Source: a bacterium (GTDB lineage Bacteria; Fidelibacterota; Marinisomatia; Marinisomatales; TCS55). Taken from it: a DNA stretch of 64,000 bases. Below, one piece after another: positions 20,798 through 30,967 of this stretch. Numbering within the stretch: position 1 is the first letter of the stretch; the number at the start of each line of letters is the position of its first letter. The translations under genes were made by a program, and so were the position numbers. Under the pieces are notes generated by a model. It worked only from the letters and a program-made list of their open reading frames with translations, did no database searches and was not told where the DNA came from. The stretch spans positions 1 to 64,000 of the forward strand of contig SGYN01000004.1 in NCBI GenBank assembly GCA_004321715.1, read 5' to 3'.

Positions 20798-20923
20798 TTT
20801 CTATTGTTTGTCGAAAGATAAACTATCAATTTCCGCTCGCTTAAATGTAGTATATTTTCGGAATAGAATGTTTTTCTTTAATATTTAAATCATACTGTAA
20901 TTACAAATCAACTTTGATAATAT

Positions 20924-22393
20924 ATGGTTCATCATATGATTAATAATTATTGCACAAGTTTTATCATTACCTTATTTGTTTTTCTTTTGGGATGTGCAAA
21001 TAATACATCTATTACTATTGAAGATATTGATATAGAAATACCAGATAGATGGCAAACTACTATTCCCGATTCAAAACCGCTTACAGGTGATTGGTGGTCC
21101 ATGTTTAACGATCCCAAATTAGAACAATTCATTGATGCCATAGAGGAAAATAGTCCAAATATAAAAACGATTATGAACAATCGTAAAATAGCTTTTCAGA
21201 ATGCTAAAATTAATGGTTCTGGTGTATTTCCAACATTAAATCCATCCCTTAATTCATCCAAAAGCGAGCAGAATTTATCTGGATTTGGTTTTGGTGAATT
21301 TTTCTCAAATATGAATGGTAGTCAAGATTCTAGTGGAGGAACATCTTCCGATAATGAAGTAATTACATTTGATTCTGAATCATACGGTTTAAGTCTAAAT
21401 CTTCAATGGGAAATTGATGTATGGGGTCGAGTATTAAATGGTCGTAAAGCAGCATTTAAAGAATATGAATCATTGGACTATGAATTATCCTATTTGGCTT
21501 TTTCCACTATTGTTAGATCTACACAAACTTATTTTCAAGCAATTGAAGCTTCCGAACAATTAACAATTGCTGAAGAATCCTATGCAAGCCTTGTCCGGAT
21601 AAGAGATTTGGTACAGGATCGCTTTCAGCGTGGAATTAAATCTAGTTTGGATTTTCGTTTGGCGGAAACATCTGTTTCTACAGCAAAAATTGCAATTGAG
21701 GATAGAAAGAATCAATTACACTTGTTAAATCGTAATCTGGAGATCATATCGGGAGATTATCCAGCAGGCATCCTAATATCTAATCAAGAATTACCCGATA
21801 CCATACCAGGAATATCTGCAGGAATACCTGCGGATATCATTACCCGCCGACCAGATATTAATGCACTGGTCCTGCGAGTAGAAGCAGCTGGATTAAATTT
21901 GAGTCAGGCCAAACGAAATTTATTACCAGGACTTACCTTGAATGGTTCGGTAGGAACTTCTGCAAAGAAGTTAGAAGATATTCTCAATGAAGATAATAGT
22001 GTCTGGTCGTTGAGCGCTGGAGTCGTCAGCCCTTTATTTAATGGGGGTACTTTAAAATCTGCAGTTAAAATTCAAGAATCCGTTGTTGAAAATGCAAAGC
22101 AGGAATTACTTCAGGGTTTATTATTAGCATTTTCAGAGATAGAAACAATTTTATATCTAGAAGAATCAATAAAAGTGAAACTGGATGCAATTAGTAATGC
22201 AGTTAATCAATCAAAGTCTGCATATTTACTATCAACAGAGAGATATGATAAGGGGATAACAACATTAGAATCCGTTTTAAATAGTCAACGACAGTATAAT
22301 GAGATTCGCTCTCTGTATCTTTCATTAAAAAGGCAAAGAATAGAAAACCGTCTATCGCTATTATTGGCAATTGGAGGTATCTATGAATCGTAA
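20924..22393 (+). CDS. RND efflux outer membrane lipoprotein, TolC/NodT family
   Basis: Lipobox LLGCAN; DPKLEQFI, LQWEIDVWGR, RRPDINALVLRVEAAGLNLSQAKRNLLPGLTLNGSVG. Confidence 0.88.
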   Translation: MVHHMINNYCTSFIITLFVFLLGCANNTSITIEDIDIEIPDRWQTTIPDSKPLTGDWWSMFNDPKLEQFIDAIEENSPNIKTIMNNRKIAFQNAKINGSGVFPTLNPSLNSSKSEQNLSGFGFGEFFSNMNGSQDSSGGTSSDNEVITFDSESYGLSLNLQWEIDVWGRVLNGRKAAFKEYESLDYELSYLAFSTIVRSTQTYFQAIEASEQLTIAEESYASLVRIRDLVQDRFQRGIKSSLDFRLAETSVSTAKIAIEDRKNQLHLLNRNLEIISGDYPAGILISNQELPDTIPGISAGIPADIITRRPDINALVLRVEAAGLNLSQAKRNLLPGLTLNGSVGTSAKKLEDILNEDNSVWSLSAGVVSPLFNGGTLKSAVKIQESVVENAKQELLQGLLLAFSEIETILYLEESIKVKLDAISNAVNQSKSAYLLSTERYDKGITTLESVLNSQRQYNEIRSLYLSLKRQRIENRLSLLLAIGGIYES

Positions 22394-23567
22394 ACCGTTA
22401 CTTGATAACAAAAACCTTAAAGAAATTATGAAAAAAAATATCGGCATTATTGCTCTACTAGTAAGTATTCTTATTACAATTATTCTTATCACTCTTCGAC
22501 CAGAAATAGAGGTGGAAAATGTGGTACAAAAATTACCATATGTAAAAACTGTAGCAATAAATAACCGTACCATTAATGCCAAAATTTCTTCTCAAGGGGT
22601 GATTGCTCCGGAAACATCGCTAACTATTCTATCTGAATTAAGCTCCAAAGTGGAATGGCTTTCCCCTAAAATGGAGCCCGGGTCTAACTTTAACAGAAAT
22701 GATACATTAATTATACTGGATCGAAGAGATTATGAACTTGCATTCATTACAGCAAAATCGAATGTGTTGAATGCAGAAGTAAACTTAGAACGAGAATTAG
22801 CCGAGTCAGACCTAGCCAATAGAGAATGGGAACGCATTGGTGTAGGGGAAGGAAGCGATCTTACGCTTCGAAAACCACAGTTAGCACAGGCAAAAGCAGT
22901 ACTGGCTGCTGCGGAAGCCAATCTAGAGCAGGCGAATCGCAATTTAGAACGAGCTATCATTATTGCCCAGTTTGATGGTCGGGTGCAGAGTAGAAGTGTA
23001 GAAATAGGAACAACGGTATTTCCTGGAACCATGATGGCTAAAATATATGGTACAGATTATTTTGAAGTACGATTGGTCGTTGCAGATCAAGATGTATTAT
23101 TTACGGGTTTAGACTTTAATGGAAAATCGTTATCCGCTAGTAATCAGTTACAAGTGGAATTTTCTCAAGGATCATTGGCTTCTAATTATCGATGGAAGGG
23201 CAATATTGTACGAACGGAGGCAGAGGTAGATCCGCTAACTAGGATGTTAGCAATAGTTGCAAGAATAGATAATCGTAAAATGAAAGCAACGTCGCAGACG
23301 CCCCTTGCAATTGGTCAATATGTATCTGCAGAAATCACCGGAATAGAAATGGACAATATATTTGTACTCCCTAGAACTTTGGTTCGCAATGAGTCAGTAT
23401 GGGTAGTCGATAATCAAAATGCATTACGGAAGAGAAACGTTGAAATATTACGATATGAAAACGAAAATGCATTTATTCGTACCGGATTTGAAATGGGAGA
23501 TCGACTCCTAAAAACACGTCTTTCATCTCTAGTAGATGGATTAAAAGTAACCTATGATTTGGAATAA
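22383..23567 (+). CDS. RND efflux periplasmic adaptor subunit (HlyD/MFP family)
   Basis: ATG 22383 after GGAGG, overlapping the stop of the upstream gene; single TM N-terminus; AQAKAVLAAAEANLEQANRNLERAIIIAQFDGRVQSRSVEIGTTVFPGT hairpin/lipoyl region. Confidence 0.88.
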   Translation: MNRKPLLDNKNLKEIMKKNIGIIALLVSILITIILITLRPEIEVENVVQKLPYVKTVAINNRTINAKISSQGVIAPETSLTILSELSSKVEWLSPKMEPGSNFNRNDTLIILDRRDYELAFITAKSNVLNAEVNLERELAESDLANREWERIGVGEGSDLTLRKPQLAQAKAVLAAAEANLEQANRNLERAIIIAQFDGRVQSRSVEIGTTVFPGTMMAKIYGTDYFEVRLVVADQDVLFTGLDFNGKSLSASNQLQVEFSQGSLASNYRWKGNIVRTEAEVDPLTRMLAIVARIDNRKMKATSQTPLAIGQYVSAEITGIEMDNIFVLPRTLVRNESVWVVDNQNALRKRNVEILRYENENAFIRTGFEMGDRLLKTRLSSLVDGLKVTYDLE

Positions 23568-23576
23568 AGGTCTTTC

Positions 23577-26500
23577 ATGGAGCGAATAACACGCTGGTTT
23601 GTCCAGAATAAAGTAGCTGCCAATATGATGATGATATTTATCATCATCGCTGGATTTGTTACGATTCCTTTCATAAAAATGGAAGTATTTCCTGCCATTG
23701 AGGTAGATGTTATTAATGTTTCAATTATCTACCCTGGAGCATCTCCATCGGATATCGAAGAGTCTATATGTGTGCGTGTGGAAGAACGATTACAAGGTTT
23801 GGAAGGAATTAAAAAAATAACATCCACTGCATCGGAGAATTTAGCAGTGATTTCTGTTGAAATTCTTCCTGAACAGGATGTGGAAGATATGCTGGACAAA
23901 GTGAAAGCTCAAGTTGATGCAATTAATACGTTTCCAGATGATATTGAAAAGCCTACCGTTCAGCAAATTATTGCAGTTTCTGAAGTAATAACTATAGCTG
24001 TGGATGGCAATCTTGATGAAGATAATCTGATTAATCTAACAGAAATAATAAAAGATGAGATCGATGCATTGCCAGGTATTACATATACAACGCTTGTGGG
24101 AAAAAAGAGTCGAGAAATAGAAATAGAGATCAGCGAACAAACACTTCAAAAATATGGATTATCATTAGAAAAAATTTCAAGATCTATAAATAGTTGGTCT
24201 ATCGATTTACCCAGTGGGAGTATTGAAAGTAATAATGGAGAAATCTTAATTCGCGCAAAGAATCAAGGATATAGTATCGACGATTTTAACGCCATTCCTG
24301 TGATAACGGATGAAGTGGGTTCTGTGGTGCGATTGGGTGATATAAGTAATATTAATGATGGGTTTGTAAGCAATGAATATGATCTTCAGTTTAATGGCAA
24401 TGACGCAAAGTTAATTCGAGTATTTAGAGTGGGCGATCAGAATGCATTAGATATTTCTAAATCTGTTCGCGATTACATTAATAATAAAGTTCCAGACTTA
24501 CCCCCAGGGATTCACCTTACGCCATGGAATGATGAAGCATTATTACTACAAGGTAGAATTGACCTACTAACAGATAACGCAAAATACGGATTATTTTTTG
24601 TCTTGATTGTTCTAGCATTATTTTTAAAACCAAAACTTGCTTTTTGGATCTCCCTTGGAATCCCTATTTCATTCATGGGTGGATTTTGGTTTATGCCGCT
24701 AATGGATCTTTCCATTAATATGCTATCCTTATTTACCTTTATTTTAGTACTTGGAATTGTAGTGGATGATGCGATTGTTGTTGGTGAAAATATTGCCCTA
24801 TTTAGAGAACGAGGATTAGACCCAGAAGAAGCAGCCGTAAAAGGCGCTGCACAGGTAACCACTCCTGTCATTTTTGCCGTATTAACTACAATGGCCACAT
24901 TTTCCCCTATGTTAGCGGTTGGAGGAACTATTGGTGCCATATGGAGGATCTTTCCATTAATTACTATTATCGTGCTGTTTTGGTCATTAATTGAATCCTT
25001 AACAATATTACCAGCCCATTTAGCTCATTCAGTAGAAAAAAAACCTAAAAATAATACACTTCGAACTATTTCCGAGCGTTGGGACAAATTTCAAGATAAA
25101 GTTAAAAAGTTATTAGAAAAATTTGTTGATCGTAAATACAAACCGACGCTTTTACTTGCAGTAAAGAATCCTATGAATTCTCTTGCTTTGGCGATTGCTG
25201 TATTTATTCTGACTTTAGGTGTAATTATAAGCGGTGTCCTTAAATTTTCTTTTTTTCCACCAATTGAAGGAGATATAGCTATTGCAACCGTTGAATATCC
25301 ATCTGGAACGCCCATTGAGGTAACGCGTGATGGGTTTGATGTATTAAATCAGGCTGCCCAAGAATTGAATAAACAATTATTAAATGAATATCCATCTGAA
25401 AGGATAATTCATAATATTTTATCTACGGTTGGAGATCAACCAATGCGTACAAAATCATCTCAAGGTCCTGGGGCGCTTAATGTTTCATTTGATGGATCAA
25501 ATCTAGCAGAAGTAGCGCTTGAATTAGCTCCAGGGGAGTCTCGTTCTATTAGTACAGAAACGGTTGTGAAACGTTGGAGAGAAATGGTTGCAGATATTCC
25601 TGGCGTTAAACAAATATCGTTCTTTTCTAGTTTGTTTTCAGCTGGAGATCCGGTCAATATTCAACTTTCCAGTAAATATATGGATGACTTGTTTTCTGCA
25701 AGAGATGAACTAAAGGAAAAACTGATTGAATATCCTGGTGTATTTAATGTGCAGGATGATTTTAATATGGGTAAAGAAGAATTGGTAATTAGCTTACTTC
25801 CTGCAGCAGAGAATTATGGAGTAACCATGCAAATGGTAGCGTTCCAAGTCCGTCAAGCGTTTTATGGTCTTGAGGTACAAAGTATTCAACGAGGTAGAGA
25901 TGAATTAAAGGTTATGCTACGATATCCAGATGAGGAAAGATCTTCCATATCAAACCTGGAAGATATGATGATTCGAACACCAAAAGGATCTACTATTCCA
26001 ATTCGCCAAATTGCACAACTCGATATTGGCGAAGGTGTTTCTACAATAAAAAGAAAAGATAGAAAACGTTCCATCAGCGTTACAGCGGATGTGGACTTAA
26101 CCGTTACTACTGGTAATGAGGTTATATCTTCCGTAACGAAAGATGTATTGCCTTCCATATTACAGCGTTATGGTTCTTTAAGTTATTCGCTGGAAGGGGA
26201 ACAGCAAGAACAGGGACAAAATCTTTCCTCTCTGGCACGAAATTCAATGGTTGCAATGGTAGTTGTTTATACGCTTTTGGCAATACCCTTTGGTTCATAT
26301 TTACAACCATTAGTAGTCATGTCCGCTATTCCTTTCGGACTAACGGGTGCAGTAATTGGTCATTTGATTATGGGTATTAATTTTTCTGTTCTTTCTCTTC
26401 TAGGTATTATTGCTTTAACGGGGGTTGTAGTGAATGATAGCCTTGTGATGGTTGACTTTATTAATAAATATCGAAAAGAAGGTTCTTCAATCGAAGAAGC

Positions 26501-26729
26501 TGTTCTTGAAGCGGGACCAAGAAGATTTAGACCCATATTTATGACATCGCTAACAACATTTGCAGGATTGACTCCGCTTCTTTTTGAAAAAAGTATTCAG
26601 GCAAAATTTATAATTCCGATGGCAGTTTCACTGGCGTTTGGTGTTGTATTTGCTACAGTAATTACCCTTTTTCTGGTACCGATATCATATCTAATTCTAG
26701 AAAAGTATATACTAAAAAGTGGTGAATAA
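23577..26729 (+). CDS. RND efflux inner-membrane permease (AcrB/MdtB-like)
   Basis: 1050 aa; VFPAIEVDVINVSIIYPGASPSDIEESI; LGIVVDDAIVVGENI; LTGVVVNDSLVMVDFINKYR; RFRPIFMTSLTTFAGLTPLLFE. Confidence 0.93.
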   Translation: MERITRWFVQNKVAANMMMIFIIIAGFVTIPFIKMEVFPAIEVDVINVSIIYPGASPSDIEESICVRVEERLQGLEGIKKITSTASENLAVISVEILPEQDVEDMLDKVKAQVDAINTFPDDIEKPTVQQIIAVSEVITIAVDGNLDEDNLINLTEIIKDEIDALPGITYTTLVGKKSREIEIEISEQTLQKYGLSLEKISRSINSWSIDLPSGSIESNNGEILIRAKNQGYSIDDFNAIPVITDEVGSVVRLGDISNINDGFVSNEYDLQFNGNDAKLIRVFRVGDQNALDISKSVRDYINNKVPDLPPGIHLTPWNDEALLLQGRIDLLTDNAKYGLFFVLIVLALFLKPKLAFWISLGIPISFMGGFWFMPLMDLSINMLSLFTFILVLGIVVDDAIVVGENIALFRERGLDPEEAAVKGAAQVTTPVIFAVLTTMATFSPMLAVGGTIGAIWRIFPLITIIVLFWSLIESLTILPAHLAHSVEKKPKNNTLRTISERWDKFQDKVKKLLEKFVDRKYKPTLLLAVKNPMNSLALAIAVFILTLGVIISGVLKFSFFPPIEGDIAIATVEYPSGTPIEVTRDGFDVLNQAAQELNKQLLNEYPSERIIHNILSTVGDQPMRTKSSQGPGALNVSFDGSNLAEVALELAPGESRSISTETVVKRWREMVADIPGVKQISFFSSLFSAGDPVNIQLSSKYMDDLFSARDELKEKLIEYPGVFNVQDDFNMGKEELVISLLPAAENYGVTMQMVAFQVRQAFYGLEVQSIQRGRDELKVMLRYPDEERSSISNLEDMMIRTPKGSTIPIRQIAQLDIGEGVSTIKRKDRKRSISVTADVDLTVTTGNEVISSVTKDVLPSILQRYGSLSYSLEGEQQEQGQNLSSLARNSMVAMVVVYTLLAIPFGSYLQPLVVMSAIPFGLTGAVIGHLIMGINFSVLSLLGIIALTGVVVNDSLVMVDFINKYRKEGSSIEEAVLEAGPRRFRPIFMTSLTTFAGLTPLLFEKSIQAKFIIPMAVSLAFGVVFATVITLFLVPISYLILEKYILKSGE

Positions 26730-26806
26730 TTATCCAGATGATGTGCTACGTAAAATTAAAAATCTATTGGAAATAGAACTATAATCCATGAACTTGACAC
26801 CTGTAT

Positions 26807-26880
26807 GCGCCCGTAGCTCAGCTGGATAGAGCGTCTGCCTCCGGAGCAGAAGGCCACAGGTTCAAATCCTGTCGGGCGTA
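26807..26880 (+). tRNA. tRNA-Arg (anticodon CCG at 26841-26843), CCA not encoded
   Basis: Cloverleaf by eye: acceptor GCGCCCG/CGGGCGT (G1-U72), D-arm GCTC..GAGC, anticodon arm TCTGC-CTCCGGA-GCAGA, T-arm ACAGG-TTCAAAT-CCTGT, discriminator A. Confidence 0.95.
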
Positions 26881-26908
26881 CGGAAATAAAATAAGTTAGG
26901 AGTAGCCA

Positions 26909-28369
26909 ATGAAACACAATGCCATTTATATCGTTATTCTCATCACATTATTTATCAGTGGATGTTCTCAAAAAGTTAGTGATTATGTAGAATATTCTTC
27001 TACTAGTTCTGAGGCTGTAAAACAAATGAAAGAAGGATTAAGATATCAAGATAATTTTGCACGGCTTTTGGCTCGAGAATCGTTCCAAAAAGCTGTTGAT
27101 TTAGATCCAGAATTTGCCATGGCATATTATTCATTGGCTCAGGTAACAGATGATGCAGTGCAACGATATCCAATCGCTGAAAAAGGCAAACAATTAGCTG
27201 CCAAAGCAAATAAAGGGGAAAAAGCACTGATGTCTGTCATGGATAGAGATTCATGGTGGGGTGGTGAAGGCGATGTAGATTGGTTTAAAGAAGTAGAAGG
27301 ATTTACTAAAATGTTTCCAAAAGAGTCACGATATGTGAATATGCTCGCTGGAATGTCTAATTGGGGCGGAGATGAAGAAAAAGCAGAAGCATATTATCAA
27401 CAATCATTGGCTATTGAAGAAAGCCCAGATGCATTGAATTCTCTTGGGTACTTGTATAGCGGACAAGGAAGAATGGAAGAATCAAAGAAATTATTCGAAC
27501 GTCAGATTGAGATTGCCCCTGATCTTGCAAATCCATATGATTCAATGGGTGATTATTATTTAGAGCAAAAAGATAATACAAATGCCAAAAAATATTTTTT
27601 AAAGACTTTATCAGTTGATCCAGAATTTGTTTCTTCTAAGAGAAAGATATGGAGAATTAATGAGGAAGAGGCTGGCAATAAAGTTTTATCTACAGAATGG
27701 ACAACGGATAGTACAAGTGCACTGAATGCTTTTAATACTGGATTCTGGCAGTTTTACAATATTCATTGGGACAAGGCTCGGGAACAATTTGAAAAGGCCA
27801 TTATGATTGATCCGGAATTTGCAATGCCTTATTTATTTCTTGTTTTCACCCCTGGTGATTCTATGAGAAGTGTTGAAGCGAAAAAGATTGCCCAAGGATT
27901 GGCTCCAAATACTAGTCAATATGAGCAAGATATGATTGAATATCATCTATATCGAATGGATAACCCAGACGCAGATCTTTCTTCTAGAATTGCAAAACTA
28001 AAAGCGAACTATCCACATAAAGCATTTGTCATGATTTCAGAAGCTGGTGATTTGTATAGTAAAAAAGAATATAAAAAAGCTGCCGATATATACACAACAA
28101 TGTGGGAACGATTTGATTTTGCACCATCGTTAAACATGCTTGGCTATGCGAATATGCGACTCGGTGATATGAAAGCAGCGCTGCATGCATTTGCTGAGTA
28201 TATTGATAATAACAGAATGCATCCTAATCCATATGATTCCATGGGAGAGTATTGGGAAAGTATGGAAGAATATCAGACTGCATATGATTACTATATGATG
28301 GCCTACACGCAAGACAGTACATTTTCTATATCCAAAGAGCGCGCAGAAGCATTGGAGGATAAAAAATAA
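26909..28369 (+). CDS. TPR-repeat lipoprotein
   Basis: Lipobox FISGCSQ; repeated TPR-like [16 protein letters not shown], [22 protein letters not shown] units. Confidence 0.78.
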   Translation: MKHNAIYIVILITLFISGCSQKVSDYVEYSSTSSEAVKQMKEGLRYQDNFARLLARESFQKAVDLDPEFAMAYYSLAQVTDDAVQRYPIAEKGKQLAAKANKGEKALMSVMDRDSWWGGEGDVDWFKEVEGFTKMFPKESRYVNMLAGMSNWGGDEEKAEAYYQQSLAIEESPDALNSLGYLYSGQGRMEESKKLFERQIEIAPDLANPYDSMGDYYLEQKDNTNAKKYFLKTLSVDPEFVSSKRKIWRINEEEAGNKVLSTEWTTDSTSALNAFNTGFWQFYNIHWDKAREQFEKAIMIDPEFAMPYLFLVFTPGDSMRSVEAKKIAQGLAPNTSQYEQDMIEYHLYRMDNPDADLSSRIAKLKANYPHKAFVMISEAGDLYSKKEYKKAADIYTTMWERFDFAPSLNMLGYANMRLGDMKAALHAFAEYIDNNRMHPNPYDSMGEYWESMEEYQTAYDYYMMAYTQDSTFSISKERAEALEDKK

Positions 28370-28465
28370 TTGCCAAAATAGATAAGAATTAACAATACGT
28401 ACTGAATTGCATTGATATTCAACGCATGAATTAATTATTATCTACAAGCTTTTTTACTGATTCTA

Positions 28466-29626
28466 ATGAAAATAGTTAGATATATACCATTGCTTGTTAT
28501 TTCTTTTTGGCTTTCTGCATGCGCTACATTTATTTCTCATGCTATTTCATTAGAAGATGTTGCGCTTCCTTCTGGTCCATATAAAGTTGGTACTCAAATT
28601 ATCCACATGGTGGATAAAGAGCGTAAGGCTTGGTATACGGATGGACTAAATGGAGCAAGGGAAATGATGGTTCGCGTATGGTATCCTGCAATATTAGAAG
28701 AAGGTGATCAGAAAGCTCCCTATAATTACAATGAAGAATTAATTGCGGATATGATTGCAGATGGCTTCGGAATTCCAAAGTCGATTATGCGAACAATAAA
28801 TAAAATTGATGGAAATTCTTGGCTAAATGCAACGCCACTTAATCAACGCTTCCCTGTTCTTATTTTTTCACATGGACATGGTGCGTTAAAGACTCAAAAC
28901 ACGACACAAATGGAAGAATTAGCAAGCCATGGGTATGTATTGTTTGCTTCAGATCATACATATGACGCAGGGCTTTCTGTTTTTCCGGAAAACAGAGTAA
29001 TTCTAAATAAAACAGATATTCCTGATGGAATATCCGATAAAGAGAAATGGGGTCTACGGGAAATCCAATTAAACTATCGCGTAGGCGATGTACAATTTTT
29101 ACTAGATGAAATGGAAAATGGTCAATTCTTACCTCCGTCTTTACAAAACATGCTGGAGCTTGATAATATTGGCATATTTGGTCATTCATTTGGAGGTGCT
29201 ACAAGTGTAGTTGCATCATTGAAAGATGATCGAATTGATGCAGCATTAGGGTTGGATGTGTGGTTCTTACCAATCCCAAGTACATTAATTAAGAAAAATT
29301 TGAATAAACCATTTGTTCATTTAGGTCAAGTAGCATGGAAAGAAAAAGATAATTATCTAAAATTAGATACTTTGGCTTCTGTAAATAGCGCTCAATCGTT
29401 ACGGTTTGATGTGCAAGGATCTACGCACTATGATTTTTCTGATTTTTCCCAATTTAGTAAAGTCTCTAAGAAATACGGATCAGGCACCATCGCATCCGAT
29501 CGGATACGCTTTATTATGAATTCCACCATACGAGATTTTTTTGATCAAAACCTAAAACAAAGCATATCTATATCTTTGAATGATTATAAATCATTGTATC
29601 CAGAGATTATTATAAAAGAATACTAA
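28466..29626 (+). CDS. PAF-acetylhydrolase-like alpha/beta hydrolase lipoprotein
   Basis: FPVLIFSHGHGALKTQNTTQMEELASHGYVLFASDHTYDAG and nucleophile elbow GIFGHSFGGATSV; Cys lipobox (LSACAT). Confidence 0.75.
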   Translation: MKIVRYIPLLVISFWLSACATFISHAISLEDVALPSGPYKVGTQIIHMVDKERKAWYTDGLNGAREMMVRVWYPAILEEGDQKAPYNYNEELIADMIADGFGIPKSIMRTINKIDGNSWLNATPLNQRFPVLIFSHGHGALKTQNTTQMEELASHGYVLFASDHTYDAGLSVFPENRVILNKTDIPDGISDKEKWGLREIQLNYRVGDVQFLLDEMENGQFLPPSLQNMLELDNIGIFGHSFGGATSVVASLKDDRIDAALGLDVWFLPIPSTLIKKNLNKPFVHLGQVAWKEKDNYLKLDTLASVNSAQSLRFDVQGSTHYDFSDFSQFSKVSKKYGSGTIASDRIRFIMNSTIRDFFDQNLKQSISISLNDYKSLYPEIIIKEY

Positions 29627-29630
29627 AGCT

Positions 29631-29960
29631 TTGGATTTTGCTTTCATAATCACGACCGTTTCTACTGAAAAAGAAGGTCGAATGATTGCAAACGAATTAG
29701 TGCAAAATAAACTTGCAGCCTGTGTCAATATAGTTCCGAAAGTTCATTCTGTTTATGAGTGGGAGAATCAGATTCAAAATGACGAGGAATTATTGTTATT
29801 AATCAAAACAACAAAAGAACGGGAAAAAGATATTTATCATACCGTTGAATCATTGCATTCATATGATACCCCGGAATTAATCACAATTCCTATTAACCAT
29901 GGTTCTCAGCCATATCTTCAGTGGCTAGAAAATTCTGTCCAAAAAATAGATAAAGCATAA
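29631..29960 (+). CDS. cutA: Divalent cation tolerance protein CutA
   Basis: 109 aa, ELVQNKLAACVNIVPKVHSVYEWENQIQNDEELLLLIKT; probable TTG start. Confidence 0.88.
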   Translation: MDFAFIITTVSTEKEGRMIANELVQNKLAACVNIVPKVHSVYEWENQIQNDEELLLLIKTTKEREKDIYHTVESLHSYDTPELITIPINHGSQPYLQWLENSVQKIDKA

Positions 29961-30955
29961 TGTTCGGTAGTCAGTACTCAAAATTCTTGGCCTACTTTAC
30001 TACCCTTATTTCAGTTGGAACCCTAGGGTTTTACTTTATCGGGGGCGATGAATGGTCATTAATTGATAGTTTTTATATGACTATTTTCACTATTACAACT
30101 GTCGGATTTGGTGAAGTACATCCCCTCAATGATTTAGGTCGATTATGGACTAGTTTTATTATCGTTTTTGGCGTTAGTGGATTTTTATATATGTTATCAG
30201 AAATTGGCGCTGAACTTGTAGAATTTAGAGCTTATAAAGAAAATCAAAAGAAAAGAAAGATTAGAAAGATGAAAAATCACTATATCATTTGCGGCTACGG
30301 TCGTATGGGTGCAGTCATTGCAAGAGAATTACATGAAAAAAATTATCCTTTTGTAGTAGTGGAAATAGATCAGGATAAGATAGATAAAATATCAGCACTT
30401 GGTTACCAGTCTATTTTAGGCGATGCTACGATTGAAAAAACACTGGAAGAAGCAGGTATCCACAAGGCGGCCGGTATTGTAGTATGCTTAAACAACGATC
30501 CAGATAATCTATTCGTTACACTGACTGCTAGGTCATTGAACCACGATGCTTTTCTGGTGAGTCGATGCAGTCAAATAAATAATACACCAAAACTAATACA
30601 GGCGGGAGCAAATAAAGTGGTCAATCCATATACCGCTGGTGGTCATCGTATGGCAGAAATGTTAATTTATCCAGAATTAGAGGATACAGTTTCTTTATCA
30701 TTACATCAGAATTTTGTGGATCTGGCAGTTAATGAAATCAGTTTAAAAGATTTACAGAACTTGCATGGAATAAAAATAAAAGATTCTAATTTTCGTGAAA
30801 ATTATAATTTAGTAATTGTTGGTTTGATAAATGAAGATGATACCTATGAAATCAACCCTAATCCAGATACTACACTAAATGAGCATCATACGCTGATATT
30901 AATGGGGCAAAAAGAGAAGTTAGATTTATATAAGGAAAGCTTTCGGAAGCAGTAA
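29960..30955 (+). CDS. Potassium channel family protein with TrkA-N (RCK) domain
   Basis: Selectivity filter TITTVGFGEVHP; YIICGYGRMGAVIARELHEKNYPFVVVEID TrkA-N; start overlaps the cutA stop (TAATG). Confidence 0.9.
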   Translation: MFGSQYSKFLAYFTTLISVGTLGFYFIGGDEWSLIDSFYMTIFTITTVGFGEVHPLNDLGRLWTSFIIVFGVSGFLYMLSEIGAELVEFRAYKENQKKRKIRKMKNHYIICGYGRMGAVIARELHEKNYPFVVVEIDQDKIDKISALGYQSILGDATIEKTLEEAGIHKAAGIVVCLNNDPDNLFVTLTARSLNHDAFLVSRCSQINNTPKLIQAGANKVVNPYTAGGHRMAEMLIYPELEDTVSLSLHQNFVDLAVNEISLKDLQNLHGIKIKDSNFRENYNLVIVGLINEDDTYEINPNPDTTLNEHHTLILMGQKEKLDLYKESFRKQ

Positions 30956-30967
30956 AATCAAGTTTTA

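Noticed and set aside
20806-20823. GTTTGTC-GAAA-GATAAAC hairpin after the 20797 stop
   Set aside because: Contains a wobble pair and no T tract; too weak to call a terminator.
24512-24940. 142-aa antisense ORF inside the RND permease gene
   Set aside because: Overlaps a highly conserved coding region; no domain, no SD, composition is the complement of TM-segment codons.
26722-26784. Annotating the 20-codon ORF as a CDS feature
   Set aside because: Too short to support from sequence alone; kept only as a low-interest finding.
26794-26799. TTGACA (-35-like) just upstream of tRNA-Arg
   Set aside because: Only 7 nt lie between it and the tRNA 5' end, so a matching -10 would fall inside the tRNA; unlikely to be its promoter.
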